From contig DDVX01000012.1 in assembly GCA_002345575.1 (NCBI GenBank), positions 219,924-283,923 of the forward strand: a stretch of 64,000 bases of DNA, given 5' to 3'. The stretch is from Stutzerimonas stutzeri (GTDB lineage: Bacteria; Pseudomonadota; Gammaproteobacteria; Pseudomonadales; Pseudomonadaceae). Position 1 is the first letter of the stretch; every line of letters begins with the position of its first letter. The notes under the pieces are model-generated. The model saw only the letters and a program-made list of their open reading frames with translations, ran no database searches and had not been told where the DNA came from. The position numbers and the translations under genes were made by a program. Shown piece after piece: positions 19,224 through 28,951 of the stretch.

Positions 19224-20687
19224 ATGTCATTCAATATCGGTCTCAGCGGTCTGCGCGCCGCGAGTAAAGATCTCAACGTCACCGGTAACAACATTGCCAA
19301 CGCCGGCACGGTTGGCTTCAAGCAGTCGCGGGCGGAGTTTTCCGACGTCTACGCGGCCTCTGTGATGGGTACCGGCAAGAACCCCCAGGGCAGCGGCGTA
19401 CTGATGTCCAACATTTCCCAGCAGTTCAACCAGGGCAACATCAACTACACGCAGAACGCGCTGGACCTGGCCATCAACGGCAACGGCTTCTTCCAGGTCA
19501 GCAATAACGGTGCGGTGAGCTATACCCGTGCGGGCTACTTCGGTAGCGACCGTGATGGCTTTTTGGTAGATAACTTCGGCTACAAACTGCAGGGCTTTCC
19601 CGTAGACGGCAATGGCAACCTGCAGAATGGTGTGATTGGTGACCTGCAGATTCAAACCAGCAACCAAGAGCCGAAGTCCACTACTCGGATTGATACTGCC
19701 TTCAACTTGAACTCGACGCAGAAGTCGCCGGTTACCTGGCAGACCACTTATGAATCCGAATACGCTGCTTGGCTCAACAATCCGCTGAACGTGGCGGATG
19801 TCGCGGCCCCCACGCTTGTTGAGGTGGGGCAGGCGGCTGCTCACGCAGCCACGCAGGCTAATGCCACGTTCGATCCGACTGACCCGACCACTTACAACAG
19901 TTCTACATCACTGAATATTTACGATTCTCAGGGCAACGCCCACGTCATGACGCAGTATTTCATCAAGACCGGTGCCAACAACTGGGATATGAAAATGCTG
20001 ATCGATGGACGCAATCCGGCTGATCCCAGCGTGACGGACCCTTATGTCATGGGCTTGGAGTTTGATTCGTCTGGCGCCCTGAGCGGCATCGATACCGGAG
20101 GCTCGGCTCTTTTTAGTGTCGGCACTGACTTGAAGGTCACGCTCAATAGCGCCACCGCGGCGAATCCCAACGGCGGTTGGGTGCCGGCGATTTCTGATGG
20201 TGGCACACCAGCCACTTGGTCGCCGAACGGTGCGCTTGCCAACCCCGATGGCATTGTTATGGACTTCAGTAAATCCAGTCAGTACGCCAGCGCTTTCGCT
20301 GTCAACAAGGTTAGCCAGGACGGGTATACCACCGGCGAGCTGGCCGGTCTGGAAATCGACGATTCCGGCGTGATTTTCGCTCGCTACACCAACGGCCAAT
20401 CCAAGGTGCAGGGCCAGATTATCCTTGCCAACTTCGCCAACGTTCAGGGTCTGACTCCGGTTGGCAAGACGCAGTGGGTGCAGTCCTTCGAATCCGGTGA
20501 GCCGGTTGTAGGAACGCCGATGTCCGGCACGCTGGGCGCGTTGCAGGCCGGTGCCCTGGAAGATTCCAACGTCGAGCTGTCGGATCAGTTGGTCAACCTG
20601 ATCGTCGCTCAGCGTAACTATCAGGCGAACGCCAAGACCATCGAAACCGAAAGCGCGATTACCCAGACCATCATCAACCTGCGTTAA
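19224..20687 (+). CDS. flgE: Flagellar hook protein FlgE
   Basis: Builds the hook that joins rod and filament. 487 residues: an N-terminal rod-like motif NNIANAGTVGFKQSRAEF (about 23-40), internal D1/D2 domains rich in Ser/Thr/Asn, and the C-terminal signature LSDQLVNLIVAQRNYQANAKT (about 450-470). Preceded by AAGGAG and followed by a terminator; last gene of flgBCDE. Confidence 0.97.
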   Translation: MSFNIGLSGLRAASKDLNVTGNNIANAGTVGFKQSRAEFSDVYAASVMGTGKNPQGSGVLMSNISQQFNQGNINYTQNALDLAINGNGFFQVSNNGAVSYTRAGYFGSDRDGFLVDNFGYKLQGFPVDGNGNLQNGVIGDLQIQTSNQEPKSTTRIDTAFNLNSTQKSPVTWQTTYESEYAAWLNNPLNVADVAAPTLVEVGQAAAHAATQANATFDPTDPTTYNSSTSLNIYDSQGNAHVMTQYFIKTGANNWDMKMLIDGRNPADPSVTDPYVMGLEFDSSGALSGIDTGGSALFSVGTDLKVTLNSATAANPNGGWVPAISDGGTPATWSPNGALANPDGIVMDFSKSSQYASAFAVNKVSQDGYTTGELAGLEIDDSGVIFARYTNGQSKVQGQIILANFANVQGLTPVGKTQWVQSFESGEPVVGTPMSGTLGALQAGALEDSNVELSDQLVNLIVAQRNYQANAKTIETESAITQTIINLR

Positions 20688-20733
20688 CGCTTATAGACAA
20701 GCCGGCAGTAATCCGCCGTAGCTTCTCTGCACT

Positions 20734-20760
20734 TAAGGCCCCATCCGGGGCCTTATTTAT
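20734..20760 (+). terminator. Terminator after flgE
   Basis: A 9-bp stem TAAGGCCCC with its complement and an ATCC loop, followed by a T-rich stretch. It separates flgBCDE from flgFGHIJKL, which has its own promoter. Confidence 0.85.
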
Positions 20761-20805
20761 TTAAAAGGTCTTTAGAGTCAATCATATAGCTCGCGCTTAT
20801 ATGTA

Positions 20806-20821
20806 TGGCACGTTGCTTGCT
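20806..20821 (+). promoter_or_regulatory. Sigma-54 promoter of flgFGHIJKL
   Basis: TGGCAC-N5-TTGCT, a perfect match, 53 bases before the flgF ATG; predicted start near 20832. Same class as the flgB promoter. Confidence 0.93.
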
Positions 20822-20874
20822 TTCTATCTCGTCAATAGAACCCTGGGCGTCAAGCCCGCGTCTTGGAGGTTTCG

Positions 20875-21615
20875 ATGGACAAGATGCTTTACGTAGCCAT
20901 GACCGGCGCCAGCCAGAACGCTCGCGCCCAGCAGGCACACGCGAACAACCTGGCCAACCTGTCCACGACCGGCTTTCGCCGTGATTTCGAACAGGCCCGC
21001 TCGATGCAGGTGTTTGGCGACAGTTTTCCGGCGCGTGTCTATGCCATGACCGAACGGCCAGGCACTGATTTCACGTCTGGCTCGTTGCAAGAAACCGGGC
21101 GAGATCTAGATGTTGCCGTCGAAGGGAATGGCTGGATCGCGGTGCAGGCACCTGACGGCAGTGAGGCCTATGTGCGTACCGGCAGCTTCAATATCGACAC
21201 CCTTGGCATGTTGCGTACCGGCGACGGTTTGCCGGTGCTCGGCAATGCCGGGCCGATTGCCATCCCGCCGGAAGAGAAGATCGAGATCGGCCACGATGGT
21301 TCCATCAGCATTCGAGCCTTGGGTGAAGACCCGAACGTGGTGGTGACGGTCGATCGGCTTAAGCTGGTCAACCCCGATCCGCAGCAGCTGGAGAAGGGTA
21401 CCGACGGCATGATTCGCATGAAGGACGGTCAGCCACTGGAGGCCGATGCCGCGGTCAGGGTGACCTCCGGGTTTCTCGAGGCAAGCAACGTCAATGCGGT
21501 AGCCGAGATGACCTCGATGCTGGCGTTGGCAAGGCAGTTCGAACTGCACGTGAAGATGATGCGCACCGCCGAAGAAGACGGCGCCGCTGCGGCCCGAGTA
21601 TTGCAAATCAGCTAG
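20875..21615 (+). CDS. flgF: Flagellar rod protein FlgF
   Basis: Distal/proximal rod component. Starts at ATG 20875 behind GGAGGT, not at the in-frame TTG 20863. 246 residues with the rod motif HANNLANLSTTGFRRDFEQA (about 22-41), the central LDVAVEGNGWIAVQAPDG and a C-terminal NVNAVAEMTSMLALARQFE. First gene of the seven-gene flgF-L operon. Confidence 0.96.
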   Translation: MDKMLYVAMTGASQNARAQQAHANNLANLSTTGFRRDFEQARSMQVFGDSFPARVYAMTERPGTDFTSGSLQETGRDLDVAVEGNGWIAVQAPDGSEAYVRTGSFNIDTLGMLRTGDGLPVLGNAGPIAIPPEEKIEIGHDGSISIRALGEDPNVVVTVDRLKLVNPDPQQLEKGTDGMIRMKDGQPLEADAAVRVTSGFLEASNVNAVAEMTSMLALARQFELHVKMMRTAEEDGAAAARVLQIS

Positions 21616-21660
21616 TAATCAGCGCATGGCGCCCGGATACCGGCGCATGAGGAGAAGAAT

Positions 21661-22446
21661 ATGCTTCCAGCACTTTGGGTGAGCAAGACAGGTTTGTCCG
21701 CGCAGGACATGAACCTGACTACCATTTCCAACAACCTGGCCAACGTTTCCACCACCGGGTTCAAGAAGGATCGTGCCGAATTCCAGGATCTGCTCTATCA
21801 GATCCGTCGTCAGCCGGGCGCCCAATCCACTCAGGACAGCGAGCTTCCTTCTGGCCTTCAACTCGGCACTGGTGTACGTATCGTCGGTACGCAGAAGCAG
21901 TTCACCGCGGGCAGCCTGCAAACGACCGAGCAACCGCTGGATATGGCCATCAATGGCCGTGGTTTCTTCCAGGTACTGCTGCCCGATGGCACTGTTTCCT
22001 ATTCCCGCGACGGCAGCTTCCATCTGAATGCCGACGGCCAGATCGTAACGTCCAACGGTTATGCGCTGGAGCCGGCAATCGTCGTGCCGCCAGAGACCCA
22101 GACGTTCACTGTCGGTGAAGACGGCACCGTGTCGATCACTACGCTCGGCAACCCTGCGCCGCAGATCATCGGCAACCTGCAAACCGCTGACTTCATCAAC
22201 CCCGCCGGCCTGCAGGCCATGGGCAGCAACCTGTTCCTGGAAACCGCCGCCAGCGGCGCACCGCAGATCAGCACACCTGGGCTCAACGGTCTGGGAACCG
22301 TGCTGCAGAACACTCTGGAAAACTCCAACGTCAGCGTCGTCGAGGAGCTGGTGAACATGATCACCACTCAGCGAGCCTACGAGATGAACTCCAAGGTGAT
22401 TTCCACCGCCGATCAGATGCTGTCTTTCGTCACCCAGCAGCTCTGA
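21661..22446 (+). CDS. flgG: Flagellar distal rod protein FlgG
   Basis: The main distal rod subunit, passing through the P- and L-rings. 261 residues, the standard length, with ISNNLANVSTTGFKKDRAEF (about 22-41), LDMAINGRGFFQVLLPDG in the middle and the C-terminal NVSVVEELVNMITTQRAYEMN. Preceded by GAGGAG; lies 45 bases after flgF. Confidence 0.97.
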   Translation: MLPALWVSKTGLSAQDMNLTTISNNLANVSTTGFKKDRAEFQDLLYQIRRQPGAQSTQDSELPSGLQLGTGVRIVGTQKQFTAGSLQTTEQPLDMAINGRGFFQVLLPDGTVSYSRDGSFHLNADGQIVTSNGYALEPAIVVPPETQTFTVGEDGTVSITTLGNPAPQIIGNLQTADFINPAGLQAMGSNLFLETAASGAPQISTPGLNGLGTVLQNTLENSNVSVVEELVNMITTQRAYEMNSKVISTADQMLSFVTQQL

Positions 22447-22523
22447 CAGGCGCTGGCTGTTGTAGGCAGGTGGCTACCGCGCCTGCCGCTGCTTCAATGG
22501 CCCTGGCTGGGCTGAGGTGTTGC

Positions 22524-23234
22524 ATGAGTCGCGTATTGATTGCTTTCTCGCTGGTTTCGGTTGTTGCGCTGAGCGGCTGTGTCGCGCCTGCGCCCAAGCC
22601 TGACGACCCCTATTACGCGCCGGTATTGCCGCGCACGCCGTTACCGGCAGCGCAAAACAATGGCGCCATCTACCAGGCTGGTTTCGAAACCAGCCTGTTC
22701 GATGATCGCAAGGCTTTCCGAGTCGGGGACATTATTACCATCACGCTCAATGAGCGGACCCAGGCCAGCAAGAACGCCAGCTCGAAGATCTCCAAGGACA
22801 GCGACATGGAGATGGGCTTGACCTCTCTTCTGGGCAATGCGGTGAGCATCAACAATCCCGCCGCCGGGCTTCTGCGCAATGGTGGCCCGCTTTCGCTCGA
22901 TACCGAATTCGGCAGTTCCAGTTCTACTAGTGGCGCTGGCCAGGCGGGGCAGAGCAACAGCTTGTCCGGCTCGATCACCGTGACCGTGTCCGAAGTGTTG
23001 CCCAACGGCATTCTGGCCATTCGCGGGGAAAAGTGGCTGACGCTCAATACCGGTGATGAACTGGTTCGTATCGCCGGTCTGATACGTGCCGACGATATCG
23101 CCACTGACAACACCGTTTCCTCCATGCGCGTGGCGGATGCGCGCATTACCTATTCGGGCACTGGTGCGTTTGCCGATGCGAGCCAGCCGGGTTGGCTGAG
23201 TCGCTTTTTCGTCAGCCCGCTGTGGCCATTCTGA
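22524..23234 (+). CDS. flgH: Flagellar L-ring lipoprotein FlgH
   Basis: Outer-membrane L-ring. Start ATG 22524 behind GAGG; the frame reaches further back but without support. 236 residues with a lipoprotein signal peptide ending LSGC (Cys 19) and the family core GDIITITLNERTQASKNASSK (about 69-89). The C-terminal half contains IRGEKWLTLNTGDELVRIAGLIR. It is followed by flgI 11 bases later. Confidence 0.96.
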   Translation: MSRVLIAFSLVSVVALSGCVAPAPKPDDPYYAPVLPRTPLPAAQNNGAIYQAGFETSLFDDRKAFRVGDIITITLNERTQASKNASSKISKDSDMEMGLTSLLGNAVSINNPAAGLLRNGGPLSLDTEFGSSSSTSGAGQAGQSNSLSGSITVTVSEVLPNGILAIRGEKWLTLNTGDELVRIAGLIRADDIATDNTVSSMRVADARITYSGTGAFADASQPGWLSRFFVSPLWPF

Positions 23235-23245
23235 GGGTCATCGTC

Positions 23246-24346
23246 ATGTTCAGAAAAGCCATTGTGCTTCTCGCTTTGCTCGTCATCGGCGCATCGGCCC
23301 ACGCCGAGCGCCTCAAGGATATCGCCACCATCCAGGGCGTGCGCAGCAACCAGTTGATCGGCTACGGTCTGGTTGTCGGTCTCAATGGCAGCGGTGACCA
23401 GACCACACAAACGCCGTTTACCGTGCAGACCTTCAACAACATGCTGGCGCAGTTCGGTATCAAGGTGCCGCCGGGCGGCAACGTGCAGTTGAAGAACGTC
23501 GCTGCGGTTTCCATCCATGCCGACCTGCCGCCCTTCGCCAAGCCGGGCCAGACCATCGATATCACGGTTTCCTCAATTGGCAACGCCAAAAGCCTGCGCG
23601 GCGGTAGCCTGCTGATGTCGCCGCTCAAGGGCATCGACGGTAACGTCTATGCCATCGCTCAGGGCAACCTGGTCGTGGGCGGTTTCGATGCCGGTGGCGC
23701 CGACGGTTCGCGGATTACCGTCAATGTCCCTTCGGCTGGACGTATTCCCGGCGGTGCGACAGTCGAGAGGCCGGTGCCGACTGCTTTCAACCAGGGCAAT
23801 ACGCTGACGCTGAACCTCAATCGCCCGGATTTCACTACTGCGAAAAACATCGTCGACCAGATCAATGACCTGCTCGGGCCGGGTGTGGCACAGGCGCTTG
23901 ATGGCGGTTCGGTAAGCATCAGCGCACCACTGGACCCCAGCCAGCGGGTCGATTATCTGTCGATTCTGGAAAACCTCGAGGTCGATGTCGGCCAGGCGAT
24001 GGCCAAGGTCATCATCAACTCGCGTACCGGCACTATCGTCATTGGCCAGAATGTCCGGGTACAACCGGCGGCGGTGACCCATGGCAGCCTCACCGTGACC
24101 ATTTCCGAAGACCCACAGGTCAGTCAGCCCAATCCGCTGTCGGACGGGCAAACGGTGGTTGTACCCAATTCCAGGGTTCAGGCCGAGCAGGAAGCCAAGC
24201 CGATGTTCAAGTTCGGCCCTGGCACCACGCTGGATGAAATCGTTCGGGCGGTTAATCAGGTCGGTGCGGCGCCTGGCGACCTGATGGCCATTCTCGAAGC
24301 GCTCAAGCAAGCGGGTGCGCTGCAAGCTGACCTGATCGTGATCTGA
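23246..24346 (+). CDS. flgI: Flagellar P-ring protein FlgI
   Basis: Forms the P-ring in the peptidoglycan layer; its assembly needs FlgA, encoded 8 kb left. ATG 23246 behind GAGGG gives 366 residues: signal peptide (AIVLLALLVIGASAHA) and mature start ERLKDIATIQGVRSNQLIGY, the family signature. Regions such as VQLKNVAAVSIHADLPPFAKPG are typical. Overlaps nothing and leads into flgJ after 10 bases. Confidence 0.96.
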   Translation: MFRKAIVLLALLVIGASAHAERLKDIATIQGVRSNQLIGYGLVVGLNGSGDQTTQTPFTVQTFNNMLAQFGIKVPPGGNVQLKNVAAVSIHADLPPFAKPGQTIDITVSSIGNAKSLRGGSLLMSPLKGIDGNVYAIAQGNLVVGGFDAGGADGSRITVNVPSAGRIPGGATVERPVPTAFNQGNTLTLNLNRPDFTTAKNIVDQINDLLGPGVAQALDGGSVSISAPLDPSQRVDYLSILENLEVDVGQAMAKVIINSRTGTIVIGQNVRVQPAAVTHGSLTVTISEDPQVSQPNPLSDGQTVVVPNSRVQAEQEAKPMFKFGPGTTLDEIVRAVNQVGAAPGDLMAILEALKQAGALQADLIVI

Positions 24347-24356
24347 GGACGAGAAC

Positions 24357-25541
24357 ATGGAAAATCGACTAGGGCTCGGCCAGCGTACGCTCGACAGTGG
24401 CAGCTACTCCGACCTGAATCGCCTGAACCAGCTCAAGGTGGGCAAGGATCGGGATGGCGAAGAGAACGTGCGCAAGGTGGCGCAGGAGTTCGAGTCCCTG
24501 TTCCTCAACGAGATGCTCAAGTCCATGCGTTCGGCTACCGAAGTGTTGTCCCAAGACAACCCTCTCAACAGCCAGGCCAGCAAGCAGTACCAGGACATGC
24601 ATGACCAGCAGCTCTCGGTCACCCTGGCCAGAGAGGGCGGTGGCATCGGTCTGGCTGAAGTGCTGATGCGCCAGCTAAGTAAGCGAGAGGAGCCTGCAGA
24701 AAAGCCCAACCCGTTCAATCAGGTTGCACAAACTACCGGCACCAAATGGGCGAGCAATCCGAACGCGGCCGTCACGGAGCCTGCCAGGGATGACTCTCGG
24801 CTGCTCAATCAGCGGCGTCTGGCATTGCCTGGCAAGCTTGCCGTAGCGGCCGCGGCTTCTGTCGAGATCGGAAAAAACAGTCCTGAAAGCCAGCAGTTGG
24901 GTAAGTCGCAGCCTTTGGTGAATACCGACTGGCAGCCGGCTACGGCTTTTGCCGCGCCGCAGGACAAGCCGTTGAGCGTCAACGGTGTCGAAGCGACGGC
25001 AGCCAGCTCTCCAAGCAAGACCCGTTTCGACTCGCCGGCAGAATTCATCGCCACCATGCTGCCCATGGCCGAAAAAGCTGCCGCGCGGCTTGGGGTCGAG
25101 CCTCGTTTCCTGGTCGCTCAGGCGGCCTTGGAGACCGGTTGGGGCAAGTCCATGATTCGCCAGAAGGACGGCAGCAACAGTCACAACCTGTTCGGCATCA
25201 AAGCCACCGGCTGGCAAGGTGCCTCGGCGAACGTGATGACCACCGAATACGTCAACGGCAAGGCCACTCGCGAGAAAGCGGGCTTTCGTGCCTACGATTC
25301 CTTCGAGCAGAGTTTCAATGACTATGTGAGGCTGCTGGAGAACAACGGCCGTTATCAGAAGGCGATCCAGGTGGCGAGCACGTCCGGCAACTCGGAACGC
25401 TTCGTCAATGAGTTGCAGCAGGCCGGTTATGCCACCGACCCGCAATACGCGCGCAAGATCAACCAGATCGCGCGCAAGGTGCAGACCTATCAAACCATCG
25501 CCGACGCCAGTACGGCGTCCGCCATGCGGACCAGAGGCTAA
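24357..25541 (+). CDS. flgJ: Flagellar rod assembly protein / muramidase FlgJ
   Basis: Scaffolds the rod and cuts peptidoglycan to let it pass. 394 residues. The N-terminal rod-binding domain (about 35-100) contains FESLFLNEMLKSMRSATEVL. A low-complexity Pro/Ala/Gln linker (about 110-225) follows, then the GH73 glucosaminidase domain (about 230-385), with VAQAALETGWGKSMI carrying the catalytic Glu and NLFGIKATGWQG behind it. The dual-domain form is usual in gammaproteobacteria. Confidence 0.96.
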   Translation: MENRLGLGQRTLDSGSYSDLNRLNQLKVGKDRDGEENVRKVAQEFESLFLNEMLKSMRSATEVLSQDNPLNSQASKQYQDMHDQQLSVTLAREGGGIGLAEVLMRQLSKREEPAEKPNPFNQVAQTTGTKWASNPNAAVTEPARDDSRLLNQRRLALPGKLAVAAAASVEIGKNSPESQQLGKSQPLVNTDWQPATAFAAPQDKPLSVNGVEATAASSPSKTRFDSPAEFIATMLPMAEKAAARLGVEPRFLVAQAALETGWGKSMIRQKDGSNSHNLFGIKATGWQGASANVMTTEYVNGKATREKAGFRAYDSFEQSFNDYVRLLENNGRYQKAIQVASTSGNSERFVNELQQAGYATDPQYARKINQIARKVQTYQTIADASTASAMRTRG

Positions 25542-25544
25542 ATC

Positions 25545-27584
25545 ATGTCTGACCTACTGAGCATTGGCCTGTCGGGCCTCTCCGCCAGCAAGACCCAGCT
25601 GTCCATCACCGGCCACAACATCACCAACGTCAACACACCGGGTTATAGCCGCCAGGACGCGACTCAGGCGACGCGTTCGCCGCAGTTCAGCGGTGCAGGC
25701 TATATTGGCTCGGGGACCACGCTGGTAGAGATTCGCCGGACCTATAGCGAGTTTCTTACAACCCAGCTGCGCAGCAGCACGGCGCTTAACAGCGATGTCG
25801 AAGCCTACAAGAGCCAGATCAGCCAGCTCGACTCGCTGCTGGCGGGTAGCACGACGGGCATCACGCCTTCGCTACAGAGCTTCTTTTCGGCGTTACAGAC
25901 GGCTGCTGAAGACCCTGCCAATATCCCGGCACGACAGCTGGTTCTGGCCGAGGCAGAAGGGCTGTCGCGGCGCTTCAATACCGTCTACGACCGCCTTTCC
26001 GAGCAGAACAGCTTCACCAACAAGCAGATGGCTGCCGTGAGTGATCAAGTCAATCGCCTGGCCGGCAGTATCGGCAGCCTGAACGAAGCCATTGCCATCG
26101 CTGCCGCTAACGGCAAGCAGCCCAACGATCTGCTTGATGCGCGGGATGAGGCGGTGCGCGAACTGTCGACTTATATCGGCGTCACCGTGGTTCCGCAGGA
26201 TGACAGCAGCTTCAATATTTTCATCGGCAGCGGCCAGCCGCTGGTGGTGGGCAGTAGCGCCGCGCGGCTGGAAGTCGTGCCGGGTCAGGGCGACCCCAAC
26301 CGTCATGAGGTGCAGTTCATCAGCGGCGGCTCACGGCAGGGCATCACCTCGCAGATCACTGGTGGCGAGCTGGGCGGGCTGATCCGTTATCGCGAAGAGG
26401 TGCTGGATTCGACCATGAATTCGCTGGGCCGACTGGCGCTGGCGGTCAGCGATCAGGTCAATAGTCAGCTTGGGCAGGGGCTGGACCTCAAGGGGCAGGT
26501 GGGTTCGGCGTTGTTCGGCGATTACAACGATGACGCGCTGGCAAAACTGCGTGTCAATGCCTTCGCCGGTAATACCAGCAACGCGCAACCGGCGCTGAAA
26601 ATCACCAACACCAGTGCGCTGACCACCAGCGACTACCTCATGGAATATGACGGCACCAGCTATAAGGTGCGGCGCCTGAGCGACAATCAGCCGATGACGG
26701 TGGACCCTGCTGCTGACGGCACGCTGAGCATCTTCGACAAGAACGGTCGCGATCAGGGCTTCCAGGTTGTTCCGGGCACTGATCCAGCTCCTGAGCGTGG
26801 CGACAAGTTCACCCTACAGCCCACGCGACGCGGTGCCACAGATGTCACAACCGTACTCGATCAGGCGGACCAGCTTGCTTTTGCCGCACCCGTTCGGGCA
26901 GAAAGTGCGCTGCAGAATGCAGGTACTGGGGCGATAGGCCAGCCTGATATGGTTTCTGGACCTTCGCCGATCAACATTGGTGAACTCCAAACAGCGTTTG
27001 GTAGCGGCTTGAATCTCCAGGTAGCTGTCAATGCTGACGGTACCTATACGCTGCCTCTGCCTTCTGGCTGGTCATATGTCGATAACGACGGAAATGCAAT
27101 TGCGTCACCGGCCCTGAAGTCGGGCAATAGCAATACTGTACGGCTGGAGTATACGGGTGGCACTGAGCCTTACCAGTTCGAGTTCAATATCAGCGGGCGG
27201 CCGCAGGCGGGTGATACTTTCACGTTCAAGTTCAACCAGAGCGGCGTTTCCGACAACCGCAACGCCCTGAAGCTGGCCGATCTGCAAAGCAAGCAGACTG
27301 TGGGCGTCGATAACAATGTGCCGGGCTCGGGCTTCAGCCTCACCGATGGTTACGGTGAGCTCGTCGAGCGTGTCGGCACCCTGACTGCTCAGGCGCGAAT
27401 GGACAGCGATGCTACCGGCGCAATCCTCAAGCAGGCTCAGGACAACCGCGACTCGCTGTCAGCGGTAAACCTCGATGAAGAGGCGGCTAATCTGATCAAG
27501 TTCGAGCAGTACTACAACGCCTCGGCCCAGATCATTCAAGTTGCGCGCTCCTTGTTCGATACATTGATCAGTACCTTCCGCTAA
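25545..27584 (+). CDS. flgK: Hook-associated protein 1, FlgK
   Basis: First hook-filament junction protein. 679 residues with the N-terminal motif GHNITNVNTPGYSRQDA (about 23-39) and the C-terminal SAVNLDEEAANLIKFEQYYNASAQ (about 640-663), both family hallmarks. The middle (about 330-560) is a variable surface region, with lower GC and more Ser/Asn than the ends. It starts three bases after flgJ ends and is a client of FlgN. Confidence 0.96.
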   Translation: MSDLLSIGLSGLSASKTQLSITGHNITNVNTPGYSRQDATQATRSPQFSGAGYIGSGTTLVEIRRTYSEFLTTQLRSSTALNSDVEAYKSQISQLDSLLAGSTTGITPSLQSFFSALQTAAEDPANIPARQLVLAEAEGLSRRFNTVYDRLSEQNSFTNKQMAAVSDQVNRLAGSIGSLNEAIAIAAANGKQPNDLLDARDEAVRELSTYIGVTVVPQDDSSFNIFIGSGQPLVVGSSAARLEVVPGQGDPNRHEVQFISGGSRQGITSQITGGELGGLIRYREEVLDSTMNSLGRLALAVSDQVNSQLGQGLDLKGQVGSALFGDYNDDALAKLRVNAFAGNTSNAQPALKITNTSALTTSDYLMEYDGTSYKVRRLSDNQPMTVDPAADGTLSIFDKNGRDQGFQVVPGTDPAPERGDKFTLQPTRRGATDVTTVLDQADQLAFAAPVRAESALQNAGTGAIGQPDMVSGPSPINIGELQTAFGSGLNLQVAVNADGTYTLPLPSGWSYVDNDGNAIASPALKSGNSNTVRLEYTGGTEPYQFEFNISGRPQAGDTFTFKFNQSGVSDNRNALKLADLQSKQTVGVDNNVPGSGFSLTDGYGELVERVGTLTAQARMDSDATGAILKQAQDNRDSLSAVNLDEEAANLIKFEQYYNASAQIIQVARSLFDTLISTFR

Positions 27585-27595
27585 TAGGCCCGACC

Positions 27596-28819
27596 ATGCG
27601 CATTTCCACCTTGCAAGCATTTAATAATGGCGTCGCCGGGCTGCAGCGCAACTACGCCAACGCGACCCGGACCCAGGAACAAATCAGCACCGGCAACCGT
27701 ATTCTTACGCCGGCAGATGATCCGGTAGCCTCGGTACGCCTGTTGCAACTTGAGCAGCAACAGAATGTGCTCGGCCAGTACAAATCCAACCTGACGGCGG
27801 CAAAGAACAGCCTTACCCAGGAAGAGGCCACGCTTAACTCGGTTAACACCGTGCTACACCGTGTGCGCGAGCTGGCCTTACAGGCCGGCAACGGCGCGCT
27901 CGACCCGCAGGACCGCCAATCCATCGCAGCCGAGCTGCGTGAGCGTGAGGATGAGCTGCTGTCGCTGATGAATACCCGCAACGCGCGAGGCGAGTATCTG
28001 TTCTCAGGTTTTCAGGGTAAGACGCAGCCCTTCGTGCGTGGCCCAGAGGGCAGCTACAGCTATCAGGGTGACGAAGGGCAGCGCAAGTTGCAGATTGCCA
28101 GTTCGTTGAACATAGCCATCAGCGACAGCGGCAAGTCGATCTTCGAGAGTGTTACTAATGCGGGGCGCCTCTCTGCGACCGCAGCAACAGTGGACAGCAC
28201 ACCTTCAGCGCTATCCATTTCCGCTCCGTTGGTCAGTGACGAAGTTGCTCTCGCGGGATTGGGCGACATCACTATCACCTTCGATGCAAGCCCAAATGAA
28301 CGCAACTACATCGTCACAGATGCCACTGGCAATACTTTACAAGCCGGCAGCCTAGACGACGATCCCGCGTCTCAGAACCGGTTGGACGTAGGTGGTGTGA
28401 CTCTGTTCATCGAAGGCTCGCCTTCGGCCTCTGGCGAAACCATAAAGCTCAGTCAAACGGGGAACCAGAAACAGGGCATTCTCGACACCATTGCCAAGCT
28501 GGGCATGGCTCTGGAAGACCCATCCTCCAGCAACACCGATATTCGCGATGCTGTCGCTGTGGCGGTCACTAATATTGACCATGGCATGATCAGCGTGGAT
28601 GCTGCACGCGGCAATATCGGCGCACGCTTGAACGTGATCGAGACCACTCTGACCGACAACGAAGACGTGGCGCTGGTCAACAAGTCAGTGCAGGCCGAAT
28701 TGCGTGAGCTGGACTACGCCGAAGCGCTGTCGCGGCTCTCCTTCCAGACCATCATTCTCGAAGCGGCTCAGCAGAGTTACATAAAGATAAGCGGGCTCAA
28801 TCTATTCAATAGGATGTGA
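27596..28819 (+). CDS. flgL: Hook-associated protein 3, FlgL
   Basis: Second junction protein, below the filament. 407 residues, flagellin-like at both ends: N-terminal MRISTLQAFNNGVAGLQRNYAN with the TGNRILTPADDPVASVRLLQLEQ stretch, and C-terminal DYAEALSRLSFQTIILEAAQQSYIK. The central part is family-variable. Last gene of the flgF-L operon; no terminator is obvious before the next gene 132 bases away. Confidence 0.96.
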   Translation: MRISTLQAFNNGVAGLQRNYANATRTQEQISTGNRILTPADDPVASVRLLQLEQQQNVLGQYKSNLTAAKNSLTQEEATLNSVNTVLHRVRELALQAGNGALDPQDRQSIAAELREREDELLSLMNTRNARGEYLFSGFQGKTQPFVRGPEGSYSYQGDEGQRKLQIASSLNIAISDSGKSIFESVTNAGRLSATAATVDSTPSALSISAPLVSDEVALAGLGDITITFDASPNERNYIVTDATGNTLQAGSLDDDPASQNRLDVGGVTLFIEGSPSASGETIKLSQTGNQKQGILDTIAKLGMALEDPSSSNTDIRDAVAVAVTNIDHGMISVDAARGNIGARLNVIETTLTDNEDVALVNKSVQAELRELDYAEALSRLSFQTIILEAAQQSYIKISGLNLFNRM

Positions 28820-28951
28820 TAGCAGGCCAAGCGACTTTGGTCACAAAATCGCTCTGCCTTGTTTGACTTGTAGCGGTTGGCTCTTAGAGTGGTTCTCGCG
28901 GCGCATGGAGTACCGCGCCGGATTATTCCGACACTCAAAAGGATGTGAACA

